This document shows positions 49,380 through 61,810 of a stretch of DNA of 64,000 bases, piece by piece. The position numbers and the translations under genes are program-made. The stretch's first letter is position 1. The number at the start of each line of letters is the position of its first letter. This DNA is from Zygaena filipendulae (lineage: Eukaryota; Arthropoda; Insecta; Lepidoptera; Zygaenidae): positions 8,578,501 to 8,642,500 of the forward strand of contig OU015669.1 in assembly GCA_907165275.2 (NCBI GenBank), read 5' to 3'. The notes beneath the pieces were generated by a model. It was given only the letters and a program-made list of their open reading frames with translations, had not been told where the DNA came from and ran no database searches.

Positions 49380-49503
49380 TCGCAGTTCTCTTGGGAATCC
49401 CTAGATAAAAAGTACCTTATATCCTTCTGAAAACGTGTATGCATAATTTCATAATGAAAGCGTAACAAACAAACTCACTTTCGCATTTATATGTAATAGT
49501 AAG
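49380..49503 (+). repeat. Family A copy, head truncated
   Basis: TCCCTAGATAAAAAGTACCT to TTCGCATTTATATGTAATAG. Confidence 0.6.
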
Positions 49504-49509
49504 GAAATA

Positions 49510-49673
49510 AGGATGTAGGATATTAAGCTTTCACGTCTTGACTACAGAACCAATCATCATGAAATTTTGCATACCTATGTGTTTTCAGAGTACAAAAAAG
49601 TACATACTTTTATCCTTGAATTCCCGCGGGAACTCCGAAATCAACGCCGGTGAAACCGCAGGGAATAGCCATT
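49510..49673 (-). repeat. Family A copy, inverted against the previous one
   Basis: TTTCACGTCTTGACTACAGA to GTGAAACCGCAGGGAATAGC, a few bases from its neighbour, tail-to-tail. Confidence 0.65.
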
Positions 49674-50663
49674 AAACAATAATTACTGTTCATCTGATCA
49701 TAATCGATGGTTTAATTAAATGTTTTTAACAGCATACTCTACAAATATAGCATAAAGTGATTGATACAAAGCATCTTATCTCAAGCAATTAAGCTCGCAA
49801 GACTTTAACTCTTTAATCAGTGAAGTGTAAAGTTCATTAATTTTAACTGCAAATCACTAATGTAATTACTTCAAATGAAATTCAGAAATCTGCTATATTA
49901 ATTTTCTGTATTTCTTGGAGAGTAGAAACCTTATTTTACTGGGTATTATTAATAGCTTATATAGGCGTTTCACCATAGCTCACCTGATGGAAAGTCAGGG
50001 TGTAGTCGAAGATTTGTAAACACATCTGGCTTGGAATGGAATGGAATGAAATCGTATTTTTAATAGAATAGAAAAACAGTATGAATTCTAAATTAAATAT
50101 CACATTAGTTTTATTAACGCATAATTTGATAATTTTAAAGATAAAATGATGATAGAACATGCATGAAGACTTATAATAACCGTCAGTTAAAAAAGTATTA
50201 TTCTATTTAAAAAAAAATACTAATGTATAAAAATATAATAGTAAATTGTGACTTACACCAAGAAAGAAGATTGAAAATAAATGTAATCCCCGCGAACAGC
50301 AAAGCGGCACGTGTTGTGAAATGTCCTCGCATGGCATATGCAAATAGGACACGAGATAAATCTGCATGCATGATATAGTGTGGAGTTTTATTTAAAATTA
50401 ATGTGCGAATATTTGAATTTTGATATTTTACTTACATGAATACGAAAATTATGTGAATGGAGTTATTAACATTTATGGTACATGAATGAAAAATTAAAAA
50501 AACAATGTGTGCGTGCAATTATTAATGAGTGAGCGAGCTGAAAAAGTGAAACTGGAACAAAAGATTGTTTAAATTTTATAATCAACAAGTTCAATTGTGA
50601 CATTAATGCTCGCATAATTTCGGTTGAATATTAAGTATGGCAATAATTTAATTTCATTAATTA
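49674..50663. other. Unique AT-rich DNA
   Basis: Nothing supported. Confidence 0.35.
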
Positions 50664-50852
50664 CTAGCTGTTGTCCCGCGGTTTCATCCGCTGTAATTTC
50701 AGAGATTCCGCAGGAATTCCGGGATAAAAAGTACCCTGGCTATCGTAGCTTCCTATAAGTGAAAGAATTTTCAAAATCGATTACCCCCTACCCCTGTCAC
50801 AAACAAATTCACAAACTCACAAACTCTACCTCTTTATAATATTACTGTAGAT
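50664..50852 (+). repeat. Family A copy, full length
   Basis: CTAGCTGTTGTCCCGCGGTT, AAGTGAAAGAATTTTCAAAA, ending TTTATAATATTACTGTAGAT. Confidence 0.75.
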
Positions 50853-52514
50853 ACCTAGGTATTTTCGTTTATCGTTTTAATTTGTGTTTTTGATAATAGG
50901 TACTTACACCTGTGTAATTCGAAGATACCTGTTTTTATTGTAACAAAAAAGTACTTCAATAAATTGTTTGGGATTTTCTAAAATTTATTGAAATATAATG
51001 GTTCTTTACTAAATAAATAAATATGAATATAACCATTGAATTCCTTTTTTCGAATAGAAAGTTCAAAAATTGGGCAGAGAAATGGAAGAATGGCGATTTG
51101 TCTCCCAAACACTTGGTCCGTGCCATCTGTCTTAATTTCATGACAACTCTGAGTATCGTGGATGACACTTCAAAGGAGCGATCGCCTACTACTGAATATT
51201 TATGAGGAAGCTGCTCCTAGGGCGATATGATATACTGGATTACGAGAATCTGTTACAAATTTGAAGGAAAATATTTTATTTTTAAAAATAGTTACATAAA
51301 TCTTGGGACAATTGTCTGTGAAGGTTGACCAGTACAGTTTGCGTTGTTTGCGTCCGTATTATGGCTCCATGGTAAACTATTGTGTGTATGTATAGTCCAT
51401 AATAATTCTTCTTTGGTCTAATTCTAAACGGTTAGTTACAAAATTTATTAGGAAACTCATTCATCCATATAAAAATGAAAAGTGACCACTTACATACCTA
51501 TGTAAATCTAATTCATGGAGTCGAAAAAATGTATGATATACATCACTTAATAGATAGAAATAGTAATAAAGTAAAAAGCATAAAAACAAAAAAGAAAACC
51601 CTAATAATTTTAAATGTATTGTAATGTAGCTATTGCATAATAAATTTATTGAATAGACATGCCTTATTTAGACTTATTAAATTCAAATCAGAGTTATTGT
51701 AGCAAAATTATTAATGCAAAAAAACCACTGAATTTAAAATAAAGGAAAGCGAAACAAACGCATACGTTCTGTTTATCATATTCTCAGATTGCAAAAATTA
51801 AAAACAAAATTGTACGACATACTACACCGCTTTTAAAACAAGGCACTCGTCTGAATTTTTTATATTATTACTGCTAATTTGCCTCGTCTCCCTTCCGTTG
51901 TATCTCGTTCCGGCAAAAATGCCTCTTTTTATTTTTCTATTGTTAAAATTTCTGGATTATCTTTTCCTTTACCTGATGAATTATTATTGTTTGGTTTTTT
52001 TTTCGCTTCCTGCCGTGCCTTCATTCGAAGCTGCTCTAATTATTTCCTCTTGAATAAACAAAGCGACTTTTATATTTGCTCCGAGTATCATTTCGTTGTT
52101 GTTTTTCATTCTTATATTTTCATCATCAGTGATATTGTCTTGTTTACGTACAACACTAGTAATTGACTAAATTTAGTTTTTTTTTTAAATTCCCAGCTCG
52201 ATAGTACTGTCTACATATTAGTTTGAATAGTTTATTAAATATTATTACTTTTGCAATAAAATTTTGAGTCGTCATCTATTGTATAAATAGTTAAGAAGGT
52301 ATATTTACAAAAAATGTTGAAATGTTGAATTTATACCGACTCTACATAAAATTAAAAATATGATTGTTATTAAATCATCTTGGTAATATTACATCAGCAA
52401 TATGCGAATACAGGTAGGTTTTTACATAAATAAGGAATATTTAAAATTTATTCTTAAACTTCAGTTTTGTTGGATGATATTGTTATAAATAAAATTGTCG
52501 AAAGTTCACGGAAA
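50853..52514. other. Unique DNA
   Basis: Opposed frames at 51023-51205 / 50956-51168 and the frame 51879-52166 lack splice or motif support. No gene is called. Confidence 0.35.
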
Positions 52515-52580
52515 TTTTTGCTATTGAATCACGCATACATGGCTGAACGAATTTTGATGAAATTTGGCAAGCAGATGAAT
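52515..52580 (-). repeat. Family A fragment
   Basis: GCTATTGAATCACGCATACA, TGGCTGAACGAATTTTGATG and AAATTTGGCAAGCA only. Confidence 0.5.
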
Positions 52581-52764
52581 GATTTCATTGATTCTACATC
52601 AATACAATTTTAATCCGAAACATGCAAATCTTGCTAGGTAAATCATAAATAAATACTTATAGATAAATAACAATGTTTTTTTTGTAAAAAATCTTAAAAA
52701 CTCATAAATCAAACTATGTATAATGGATAGTCGACCCGGATACAACCCGACACTGATGTATCAC

Positions 52765-52901
52765 TTATCCCTCAAATGTCCCCTCCGGAGGACCAAAGGA
52801 CCTCCGTAATCCGATGCCAACATCTTCACAATTACTTGCCCTAACATTCACACTCAATATTGCTCCAGAACACAATAGAATCCCAAGGATAACGTCTCTA
52901 T
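52765..52901 (-). CDS. Possible terminal exon of the same minus-strand gene
   Basis: After a good acceptor (pyrimidine-rich tract ending TTTCCCAG) the minus strand is open for 44 codons to TAA at 52765-52767. It begins RDVILGILLCSGAILSVNV, a hydrophobic stretch that could be a membrane segment, followed by ASNCEDVGIG and a Gly/Pro-rich end. It needs one base from the preceding exon, which is what the exon at 61811-62134 supplies. That phase match has a one-in-three chance of being accidental, and the intron would be about 8.9 kb. An AATAAA on the minus strand (TTTATT near 52449) could end the transcript. This patch is visibly less AT-rich than its surroundings. It could instead be a chance frame. 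Confidence 0.3.
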
Positions 52902-55676
52902 CTGGGAAACTAGAAACGATATGGGTTTTCACAAAATATTATAGGCATAAGTAACAAAATTATTCCAAGATGTTCAAAACATGCAAATTAAAATAAATTC
53001 TATAAAATGCATCTATTCTCATCCAATGATTAGATTTTTTCTTAAGCTTTCTAGTTTTTTAGTACTATAACAAAATAATAGGTAGTCAAGCTTATCCTTC
53101 TGAATTTCAGGATTCCTTCAGCAAATATATTTATTATGTGTGAAAACTTTCAATTCCAGAAGAAGAGCATTATTTTTAGATTTATATTTGTAGATGTGTA
53201 GGTATAGAAAAAAAAAGTATGTATTCTAAAAAATAAGTCTGTATTCTTATTAAAAACATGATTCATTAATGTGAAGAAACTCAAATAATCACAATAATGT
53301 AGGTATACATACATAAAAATTATGTAATGATTATTTATTATTCTATACTTCTACAGAGTTGATCCAATATCTAAAATCTCATGTCCTTTCTAGTCAGTCT
53401 TGAGTATCGTTGTAAAAGAACACAATAGGGAGAGACTTCGACGTCGCGCGAATTTATCGCGTGTTGATTCAATCATAGATTCCTTTTTTAAAATTTGACG
53501 TTCGGAAACCAATTTTGGATTACGACGAATGGCGCTGTGTATTTTTCTTCTCTATGTGATACGGACTAGAGCCACGTGTTTCTGTTTATTAAAAACATTA
53601 TTCGTTATATTTGTGTGGAGAAATCTTTGGTACTGTTTCCGAAGAGATATTATCTACGATATTATTATTTTTTGATCGATATCAATAAGGTTAAAAACGT
53701 TTAGGGCATTTATAGTATGGCGCAATTCACCTACCTAAGCTTTTTTTAAATAGTTTTTTCTTCGCGCAAAAAACTCATCAAGGATACAATGACACAATTT
53801 TTTTTTAACTATATTGTTTTTTAAACTTCTCAAAATTGGCTTTATAGTAGAAGGCACATATTAACATGATATTTTAAATTTCCATGGTACCTACAAGCAA
53901 AAACTTACAAATATAAATACACGATACCTATCTGTTTTGACATTGGAAACCAACACTAACAACAAAATTTCAGCTGAAACTTAATTTAGTATCGCAGAAT
54001 AATAGGAAGCTATCTGAAACCTTGAGGGGTAGACGTGTCCCGATATCCGAGACCGCGGTTTGTTGCCGACTGACTACGAGTTAATGTATTCCCGTGTATT
54101 GTTTACGACAGACAGACAGATTACGAATGCAGTTAATACCGGATTTTGCTTCTGGTTGGATAGAGCTTGACTCATTCACTTATCGATTTCAAAATATTAG
54201 TATACTATTTAAAAAATATTAAGTCAAATATACTTTGTGCTTTAAATTTCATTTGCTTTTTAGATTTTTACCGTGACAAAGATCACCGCTATACACCTTT
54301 TCTTTTATAATTGGTTAAAAGCGGCCTTTTTGAATTCCAGTATTGTTTTAATTTAATAAGTAGGCACTTGATGTTTTCCTGTAGCCTTAGAGTAAGTATG
54401 AATTTACTAAAAAGTGAAAACTCTAAATTACGATCCTTTATTTGAAAAAAAAGGGACTCAAAATATATGAATGACACTAAATGAGAAACTAATGATACTT
54501 ATCTGCGAACTTTAACTTACTTTTTCACTTATTTAGGTGTTAAATTTTCAAAGAAGATCAGGATGGATAAGTCAGTAAAGACTTGTTATTATTTATATTT
54601 GCATATTATTTACTACTATTATATTATAGTATTTGGACATTAGCTTCTATCTAAGCATTATTATAATCAACATTTACTCCTTCGACTCAGTAAGATAATT
54701 TATTTCCAAATCCAAGATCTTACACCTTTGTAACATCGACAACTTGCCTCTCAAGCGAATTGCCAATATTTCAAACACTACGAGCGACGATATGGTCAAA
54801 GGGACAAATGTCTGCAGTCTGCAAGATGGTAAATAATTAATTTGACTAATGGAACAATTTGCTCTTAACGTTTTGATATTTGTCACAATGGCAAATGCTA
54901 CGTTTGTTCAGGATTGATGGCGTACTTTGAAATGGTTCTTAAGTGAAAACTATACGAGAGTAACTATTGTTAAATGTAATACCTATTGATCGCTTCACAA
55001 CCTTAGGTTTTTTAAGGAGCTATGTTGAAAAATAATTGAGTCGAAAGACAGTGAAAGTGGGAGAAAGTGCGAGAAAAATATAGCTTCTAATTGTATAAGT
55101 TTTAGGATATATACCATTCCTAGTTTGAGTATATTACAATAACTTAAATATTACTGACAATTCGCCTGTAATTATTTGCAGGCGTTTTTTTTTTTAAACA
55201 CAGACTCTTTCAGGAACGTATTTGACAAGATATCTTGGTGCTTTGTTTTTAAAATATAATAAACATCTTCCATGTTAAAAGATTTTGTTTCCAATTATGT
55301 TATTCGATCGACTGTAAAGTGATATAGTAGATATTTTTATCGAGACACAACAAATAATAAACAAGAGAAAAACAAAACAAAATGTCCCACGTTTATTGCC
55401 GAGGAAATCCTTCGTACCCAACAATATTCTTGACATTGCCTACTGTGTTTTATACACAGGTTCACTCTAAAATCACTTCAATAAATCGGCCCAACATTCA
55501 TTGCCGCACAAACTGACTGTTTTGAATTTCACGAACATTTGCAAATGGGAATCTGAAGTAAGTGCTTAGACACGGTTCGCTTGGCTACGCAATACGGTCA
55601 CTCCGCTGAGACAACATTAACAATAATATGATCTAAAAATAAACTTTTTTAAGATAGAGAAACATCATTGGCAATC
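52902..55676. other. Probable intron or intergenic DNA
   Basis: Apart from the ambiguous patch at 54700-54835, no gene. GC-richer bits at about 53420-53580 (GACGTCGCGCGAATTTATCG) and 55480-55620 have no frame. Confidence 0.3.
54700..54835. other. Coding-like patch, strand undecided
   Basis: Both strands are open here. On plus, a frame from about 54715 reads CNIDNLPLKRIANISNTTSD and onward to a possible donor (ATG|GTAAAT, about 54830). On minus, a good acceptor (TTGCAG) precedes LQTFVPLTISSLVVFEIL and onward to a possible donor AAAG|GTGTAAG. Neither has a start and I recognise neither. It may be an exon of the minus-strand gene, an exon of another gene, or chance. Confidence 0.2.
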
Positions 55677-55866
55677 CTTACTTTTATAAATGCGAATGAG
55701 AGTTTATTTCTTTGTTTGTGTATTTGTTACGCTTTTACGCCATCGCTACTCAAGCCATCATCATGAAATTTTGAATGCAGGTTGTCTAGGGTAGAGAAGG
55801 ATCTATCGCCCTAGAATTCCCACGGAAACTCCAAAATTAGTGCGGCTGAAAACGTGGGAATAGCTA
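55677..55866 (-). repeat. Family A copy, diverged
   Basis: TTTTATAAATGCGAATGAGA, CATCATCATGAAATTTTGAA, ending AACGTGGGAATAGCTA. Confidence 0.6.
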
Positions 55867-56875
55867 TAGTCATAATATATTGGTTAGTTAAATGATTAAG
55901 AAATATTTACAATCATAATTATCAATTTATAACTGAAATAATATATTATGGAGACTTAAAAAATAATAATACGATATTAAATTCAACCGATTCAATCAGA
56001 TTCTATATCAATAACCAGATTCAACATTAATAAATAATAAAACTTTTTCTGTACCTATATTATTCTAAATCTCTAAAATCTGTCTGTTGAAAACTTAGTA
56101 TGAAAAAATTGTATTGAAACTTTCCTTCTTTCATATTTAGCGTAATGCTCGCGAAACTCCACAGCAGTGTGTCGCAACATCTTATTCACAAATCCGAAGA
56201 CATTTCAGGGCATCGTGCCGTAACAATAAACTAAGGCAAAGGCGAAGGGCCTGAGCTACTCGTAACTATTTACATGCGTATCGCTAAGTCACTGGCGAGA
56301 CGTTTCAAATGTTTGACAGTTTAGCTGTAGATGCTCTATTGTTTCGTTAAGAGGTCTAATCCTTTGATGAATGGGAGATGTTAATCATTTCGGTTACATA
56401 AATGTGTTGTAGTTTGAGGCAGCATCCATGAGTATTATTGAGGTGCCTTCTGTTATAGTTTCATATACGATCGATTTGTTTAACACCAACGTTGCAGGCT
56501 TGAGACGCGTACTATCGACTGTGCTTCTCAAATCATATTACTAGCGACCAGAATTCATAGATTCATTGATCATGTATTGAAGTGATCAGCACCCATAGTA
56601 ATGTCAATGTCCCTAAAAACAATTATGTACTTTTGTCCTCAACCCTTTATATATTTTGTATATTAATTGTGCTTGTAAATTCCGCGAATGGCTTTTGTCT
56701 GCCATTTTATATATTTGATTTAGTTACATTAACCGTAAGTTTTTCCTTCAAAATAAAAAAAAATGATAAATAAAAAAAAAATACTTGTATAGGTCAATTA
56801 TGTGAAAGTATTGAGGCAAATCATTATTTTTTGAAATGACTACGGCTGGAAATGGTTTTCTTTGACATTTTTTAT
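55867..56875. other. Unique DNA, GC-richer at 56150-56330
   Basis: No supported gene. The frame at 56582-56773 starts on TTG-type codons and is AT-driven. Confidence 0.3.
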
Positions 56876-56879
56876 ATAA

Positions 56880-57079
56880 GCACACCACACCACACCACTC
56901 GATTCTGAACTAGACACAACAAGCTTATGTGAATAACACACTTATGGTAGGTACATCACTAAACATCCATCAGAGTACACAAAATTGTTCATGACAAGTT
57001 TATCCTGTTTCATAGGGATCGAACCCGCGACACGTAGTAGCATTCAGATTCGCTGACCACTAAACCAACAGCGCGTCCG
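56880..57079 (-). repeat. tRNA-derived SINE
   Basis: On the minus strand, box A TGGTTTAGTGG (57057-57067) is followed by box B GGGTTCGATCCC (57015-57026) at the usual spacing, then a non-tRNA body ending in a CACCACAC-type run at about 56885. The arms do not fold as a proper cloverleaf, so it is a SINE, not a tRNA gene. Confidence 0.6.
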
Positions 57080-57100
57080 TCCGTCCGGTGTGTCATATAC

Positions 57101-57271
57101 CTAATCCTATATAAAGGCGAAAGTGAGTTTGCTTGTGTGTTTGTTGGTAACGGTTTCACGCCTCAACGGCTTAACAGATCTACTTGATTAATAGATATAG
57201 GTACTTTTTATCCCGGAATTTCCGCGGGAACTCCAAAATTAACGCGGGAGAAACCGCGGGGAACAGCTAGT
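57101..57271 (-). repeat. Family A copy, next to the SINE
   Basis: CCTAATCCTATATAAAGGCG to GAAACCGCGGGGAACAGCTA. Confidence 0.75.
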
Positions 57272-57654
57272 TACTCTATAAAGATTCTCTACGTACTCTA
57301 GTAGGTATTAAAAGTATATCAAAATCATTATTTTTTATATTATGTTCCATTCTTCTAGTTGATTGATTGCGTATATCGGGTAAATTATATTTTGCAGCTC
57401 TATCACTAAACAAATAACGATCAAAATCTCAAAAAATATAATTATTTCCATTTGAATTCGTGCCAACCGACATCTCATTCAGGTCTTATGACTTGTGTGA
57501 GGAAGTGATCGGTTCTCGCGACACGCGTTCGTGATCAATCAAAAATAAGTCATGGAAAAGATACTAATATTATTGTATTTTTATCTTTTATGTAATAAAT
57601 TTGTTCGAATCAATTTTATTTTGAACTGTAGTTCATCGATTGAATATTCGTATT

Positions 57655-57855
57655 ATATTCAGGGGGCAGGAGTTCTATCCAAGGTTCACTGTAATGGGTC
57701 TTTTGTGACCTGTGTGCTTCGACCAGTGATAGTTCAGTATGGTATTCTCTGATTTTATTTAGAGGGCAGGGTTCCAAGCCCGCACAAATGGATCTCTTGT
57801 GGTATACACAGGCTTTTCGTTAAATAAAAACATCTTGAGGAAACTCGCATAGCGC
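57655..57855 (+). repeat. Tandem degenerate SINE pieces
   Basis: GGGCAGGAGTTCTATCC..GTCTTTTGTG..GCTTCG (from 57662) and GGGCAGGGTTCCAAGCCCGC..TCTCTTGTG..GCTTTTCG (from 57765) are two degenerate copies of one unit. The second continues to ACATCTTGAGGAAACTCGCA, typical of a lepidopteran SINE body. Confidence 0.45.
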
Positions 57856-58339
57856 AGCATATACATAGATACTAAGTAGGATCAGTTTTACCCAATTAAT
57901 TTTAAATATTTAACAAGATGAATGTTACTGCAAGTACTGTTATATACAGTATAACGTCACTGCACTGCAGTTTGGAATTTGACATGCAGCTGGAAGTTGC
58001 ATGCAAAACAAAGGAGACAATATCAAATGCAAATGGGAGAAGAGAAAATCTGTGTACAAAACTTTAAGCCCAACTGATATTTTAACGTACAACTGCGTCC
58101 ATATTTCAGTCTGTTTCGGTTTGTATTTGTAGCTTAAAATACCATAAAATTTAATTTTGATAGAAACGCGAAAACAAACATGGAGCTAAATATTATGGAT
58201 AAGATCAAAATTGTATCATATATTTGCGTATAATCTTTTTGTTTGTGGATGTTGTCTACGGCTGCGCTCGTGTTAATTTAGGGATTCCTTCAGGGATCCT
58301 TTGCTTCGGGGTAAGTAGCATCTTATTTGTGTCACAAAT

Positions 58340-58606
58340 AAAATCTATACATACCTACGAATAAATAAAATTGAAGTGTCTGTTTGTTATTCCAAATTAA
58401 CAGCTTTTCACTTGTATATGAAAGTAGGTACATATATACGGTACCTACATAAAAAAATCCATTATTAAAATTTTTCTCTGTCTGTCTATCTGTTTGTTTG
58501 TTCTGGCTAATCTTTCAAACGGCTGGACCAATTTTAACGGGACTTTTGCTAGCAGATAGCTGATATTATAAGGAATAACTTAGGTTACTTTTACTTTAGA
58601 AAAAAA
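58340..58606 (-). repeat. Family A copy, long sub-type, head lost
   Basis: AATAAATAAAATTGAAGTGT, AATTAACAGCTTTTCACTTG, (CTGT)n, ACGGCTGGACCAATTTTAAC. It stops after ACTTTAGAAAAAAATAG without CCGCGG. Confidence 0.65.
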
Positions 58607-58764
58607 TAGTAGTTTCTGCTTCGTTCCCATTTTATCTGTGTATTTTGAATTTCATCTAAATACGTTTATGAAGACCAATGGGGCAACAGTACTACATGTA
58701 CTTTATTAGGTCTTTCAATAATAAAAGGCGTCATTTCTAGTATAACTTTAAATATCTGACAACT

Positions 58765-58975
58765 CACAAAGGCTTTGCTTGTCGCTAAGCCCGAAGCTCG
58801 GATCAACCGAGCTTTGTACGGAGGCGGGGCGTCGCGAGCCGTTTACACTAATTGCGAACCGATTCCGGCGTGGATTCCGTCGATTTCAGATTTGCATCCG
58901 CGAGATAAGTCCTACTTAATTGTCACTGTGCCACCGGCTTCGGCTTTACGCTGCGCTAATTAACACGAAAGTAGC
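58765..58975. promoter_or_regulatory. GC-rich island, candidate regulatory element
   Basis: Strongly CpG-rich for this window (GGAGGCGGGGCGTCGCGAGC). Open for 62 codons on plus but starts on TTG and has no splice context, so it is not called a gene. Contains AGCTCGG..CCGAGCT and AATTAACACG (58958-58967), shared with islands at 37.4 and 45.1 kb. Confidence 0.3.
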
Positions 58976-59097
58976 GGGTAATGATGTGATTTGTCAAATG
59001 TAAATGAAACGCTTTGGTGTAGCGATTTTGTAGAAGTGAAGTTCTGGCAGTCCCACTTGAAAGCTAGTTCTCATCCCCTTTCCATGTCAAGCAACCA

Positions 59098-59190
59098 AGC
59101 CTTTTGCTGTTGCAGATGTCCATGAGTGGCGGTAATCACTCACCATCAGGTGTACTACTTGCCCGTTTGCCCCCTATGACGTAAAAATGG
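59098..59190 (-). repeat. Family B short repeat
   Basis: GCTGTTGCAGATGTCCATGA, GCGGTAATCACTCACCATCA, GCCCGTTTGCCCCCTATGAC. Confidence 0.65.
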
Positions 59191-59570
59191 GAAAATTTCA
59201 GGTTCTTCGTGTATTTCACAATTAATTATTATTACACATTTAAATATGCATAATTATTGGAAATATTTTTCAATTTTAATATCTATATCCTGAAACAAAA
59301 ATTGCCTATTCAAGATGCCAACGGCAGGGTTTGTCCTAACCACGATGTCAACAATTGGTTTTTATACATAAAGATATAGCACGTCTTATGCCCGTTTTCA
59401 TCGAGATCCTATAAGTTTACGGGATTACTTTAACTTGTTAAGTTTACACAGATTATGCGATAAAGCATATTATAGTGTAGTAGACTATTTAAATGATACA
59501 CATGCAATGAATTGCTCTATTCAATTACAATTTTTTTTTGTTCCACTAATTTATAAGTACGATAATTAAA

Positions 59571-59725
59571 AGACAGCCCTGCTGAGTTTCTCATCAGTTC
59601 TTCCCAGTAGAGGACATACCCGAACTGACGATAATTTATATGTAGTTCTAATAACCCGCTAACGATTATAAGTGATTGTAACAACCAATCCTAAGTAATA
59701 AATGGCTTTGAATTTTGAACTTTTT
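59571..59725 (+). repeat. LINE/SINE 3' end remnant
   Basis: GCCCTGCTGAGTTTCTCATC, TTCTTCCCAGTAGAGGACAT, ending AATAAATGGCTTTGAATTTT. Remembered as a very common lepidopteran 3' tail. No coding remnant. Confidence 0.5.
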
Positions 59726-59929
59726 ATTTTAAACAATTTAATTTAGTGACTTGTTTAGGGCAGCTTTTAAGTGAAGGATCACATAGCTACATAGATCGCA
59801 CTATAACTATAGGGGATTTTGTTAAAAATGGGCATTAGTCCTCATAATAATTGAAAAACTAATTATATTATTGATACAAAACAATCATAGAGAAACCTCA
59901 ATCTACAAACAAAAACTATTCGCACAAGT

Positions 59930-60125
59930 CGATAAAGCATGCGCTATTAGTCTCGTCCATTCATTGGGGTCAGTCGGACCACCATCCATCAACGTCCCGG
60001 CTAATTCCTGGCCGGGTACACGATAGGAAAGTTAAACGTTCGGTACGTGGCCTGGTGCCGAGTGAATTGGATGTTTTTCCCCAACTAGGGAATTATTTAG
60101 GAGTGGACAAATAGTTTTCAAATGG
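59930..60125. promoter_or_regulatory. GC-richer island, candidate regulatory element
   Basis: CGTCCCGGCTAATTCCTGGC with CCCGG..CCGGG pairing and GGCCTGGTGCCGAGTGAATT. No frame, no repeat similarity. Confidence 0.25.
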
Positions 60126-60235
60126 CAAACTGAACAAGGTTTAAGATAAAGGGATTATGGGTGCGTTAGTTTTACAAATAGAATTGACAAAAGAATGTGG
60201 TCTTAATTCATCAATCGATTCATAGTAGGTAATTA

Positions 60236-60443
60236 TCCTACTAATATTATAAATGCGAAAGTGTGGATGTTTGGATGTTCGGATGTTTGTTACTCAATCA
60301 CGCAAAAACGGCTGAACGGATTTGGATGAAATTTGGCATGCACGTTGTCAAGAGTACAGAGAAAGACATAGGGTACTTTTTATCCTGGAATTAACGCGGG
60401 AACTCCGAAATTACTGCGGGTGAAACCGCGGGGCACAGCTAGT
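60236..60443 (-). repeat. Family A copy, full length
   Basis: TCCTACTAATATTATAAATG to GAAACCGCGGGGCACAGCTA, among the best-preserved copies. Confidence 0.85.
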
Positions 60444-61492
60444 AATATTACTATCTACCTGACCCTAAAAAAAAGGCAGCGTCCATCCTGCCCCTTGCTA
60501 GTGGTACACTAGATTTAATAACAATAAAATTTGGCATGCTAACAACCAACTCCTAAGAATTTCTATAATTTTAAATTTACATTAGACGAACTTTTTTTGA
60601 AAAAATAAAAGAATTATTCATACAACATCATAATTATTATGGCAACACACATAAGAAAGAAAAGAAAATCTAAATAAGAATTGGAATCGGCAAATTCACT
60701 ATAATGATACAAAAAAGAAGGATTTATGAGAAACTCTTATTAGATTTTTTAAGAAGATGGATTTAAGGCATCATAATATTATCATACAGTCCAGCACCAA
60801 AGTGGTAAAATTTCACCATAATTACGTTCTTACGTTATATTGTAAAACTAGCTTTAAAGAAAAAGTAATTAAGATCTCTCTCACGCTCTATCCAATATAT
60901 AATAATTTACACTCTCCCAAATCGCACTTAAAGTACGTGCACGCGTAAAAACATATTGAATTTTTCTCATGACTGTGTTTATAGAATGCGTAATTTATGT
61001 ATTTCTTTCGTTATATTTGTGATCCGATGCGTGATCAATTGAGTGTTATGGAAACCATTAAACATGGCTAAACAGAAGCGTTGACTTCTCAACAGCACGC
61101 CCTGCAGTTTACATTTCATTTGGATTTAAAACTATTTGATATTAAGCCATTATAGCACCTATTTTGTGTGAAATAGAAGCGTTAATCGCGTATCATAGGC
61201 TAATTTTATTTTCTTTTGTCAAAATTTTACTAGCACGCGTCTTAACACATGAGTGGATTATAGTCGTTTGTCATATTTAAAAGTTGTTAGATATGTAATT
61301 ATTTGCTAATGTTTAGGGCGTGAGAAGATTTCTTCATAGTTTTTGTTTTGACCCAGCGTATACGTTGATTTATGGATGGTTGTTTGTAAAATTGAAAACT
61401 TTAAAGTCTCATTGAATTCCGTGTGAAGTGTTGTTGAACTTTTTGAGTAACATTTTAGTGGATAAATAAATTAATCAGTTTACAATAATATG
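60444..61492. other. Unique AT-rich DNA, possibly intron
   Basis: No supported exon; the frame 60757-60948 is AT-driven. Confidence 0.3.
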
Positions 61493-61770
61493 TTCCCCGC
61501 GGTTTTCAGAGATCCCGCGGGAATCCCGGGATAAAAAGTAGCCTAAGTTACTCCTTATAACATCAGCTATCTGCCAGTATAAACGTCCCGTTAAAATCGG
61601 TCCAGTCGTTTCAGAGATTACCCGGAACAAACAGACAGACAAACCGACAGACAGATAGAGATTTTTTTTTTTAATGTTAGTATCGTATATACGTATACTT
61701 TAATTTACATTTAGTTAAAAGCTATTATAATTTTAAATTACAAACAGACACTTTAATTTTATTTATATAC
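61493..61770 (+). repeat. Family A copy, long sub-type, just 3' of the 61.8-kb exon
   Basis: GTTCCCCGCGGTTTTCAGAG, CGTCCCGTTAAAATCGGTCC, (CAGA)n, ending TTTAATTTTATTTATATA. It lies within 40 bases of the exon donor. Confidence 0.8.
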
Positions 61771-61810
61771 ATATTATCTAGAAAAGTGCTTGGACATATT
61801 AATTACTTAC

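Noticed and set aside
51879..52166. 95-codon frame rich in Phe/Ser/Leu
   Set aside because: T-rich DNA translated by chance. The minus strand also gives a passable peptide, and neither has support.
56880..57079. Functional tRNA gene
   Set aside because: Box A and box B are present, but the acceptor and anticodon arms do not pair and a SINE body follows.
58775..58963. GC-rich 62-codon plus-strand frame
   Set aside because: It starts on TTG with no splice context; more likely a CpG-rich regulatory island whose composition avoids stops.
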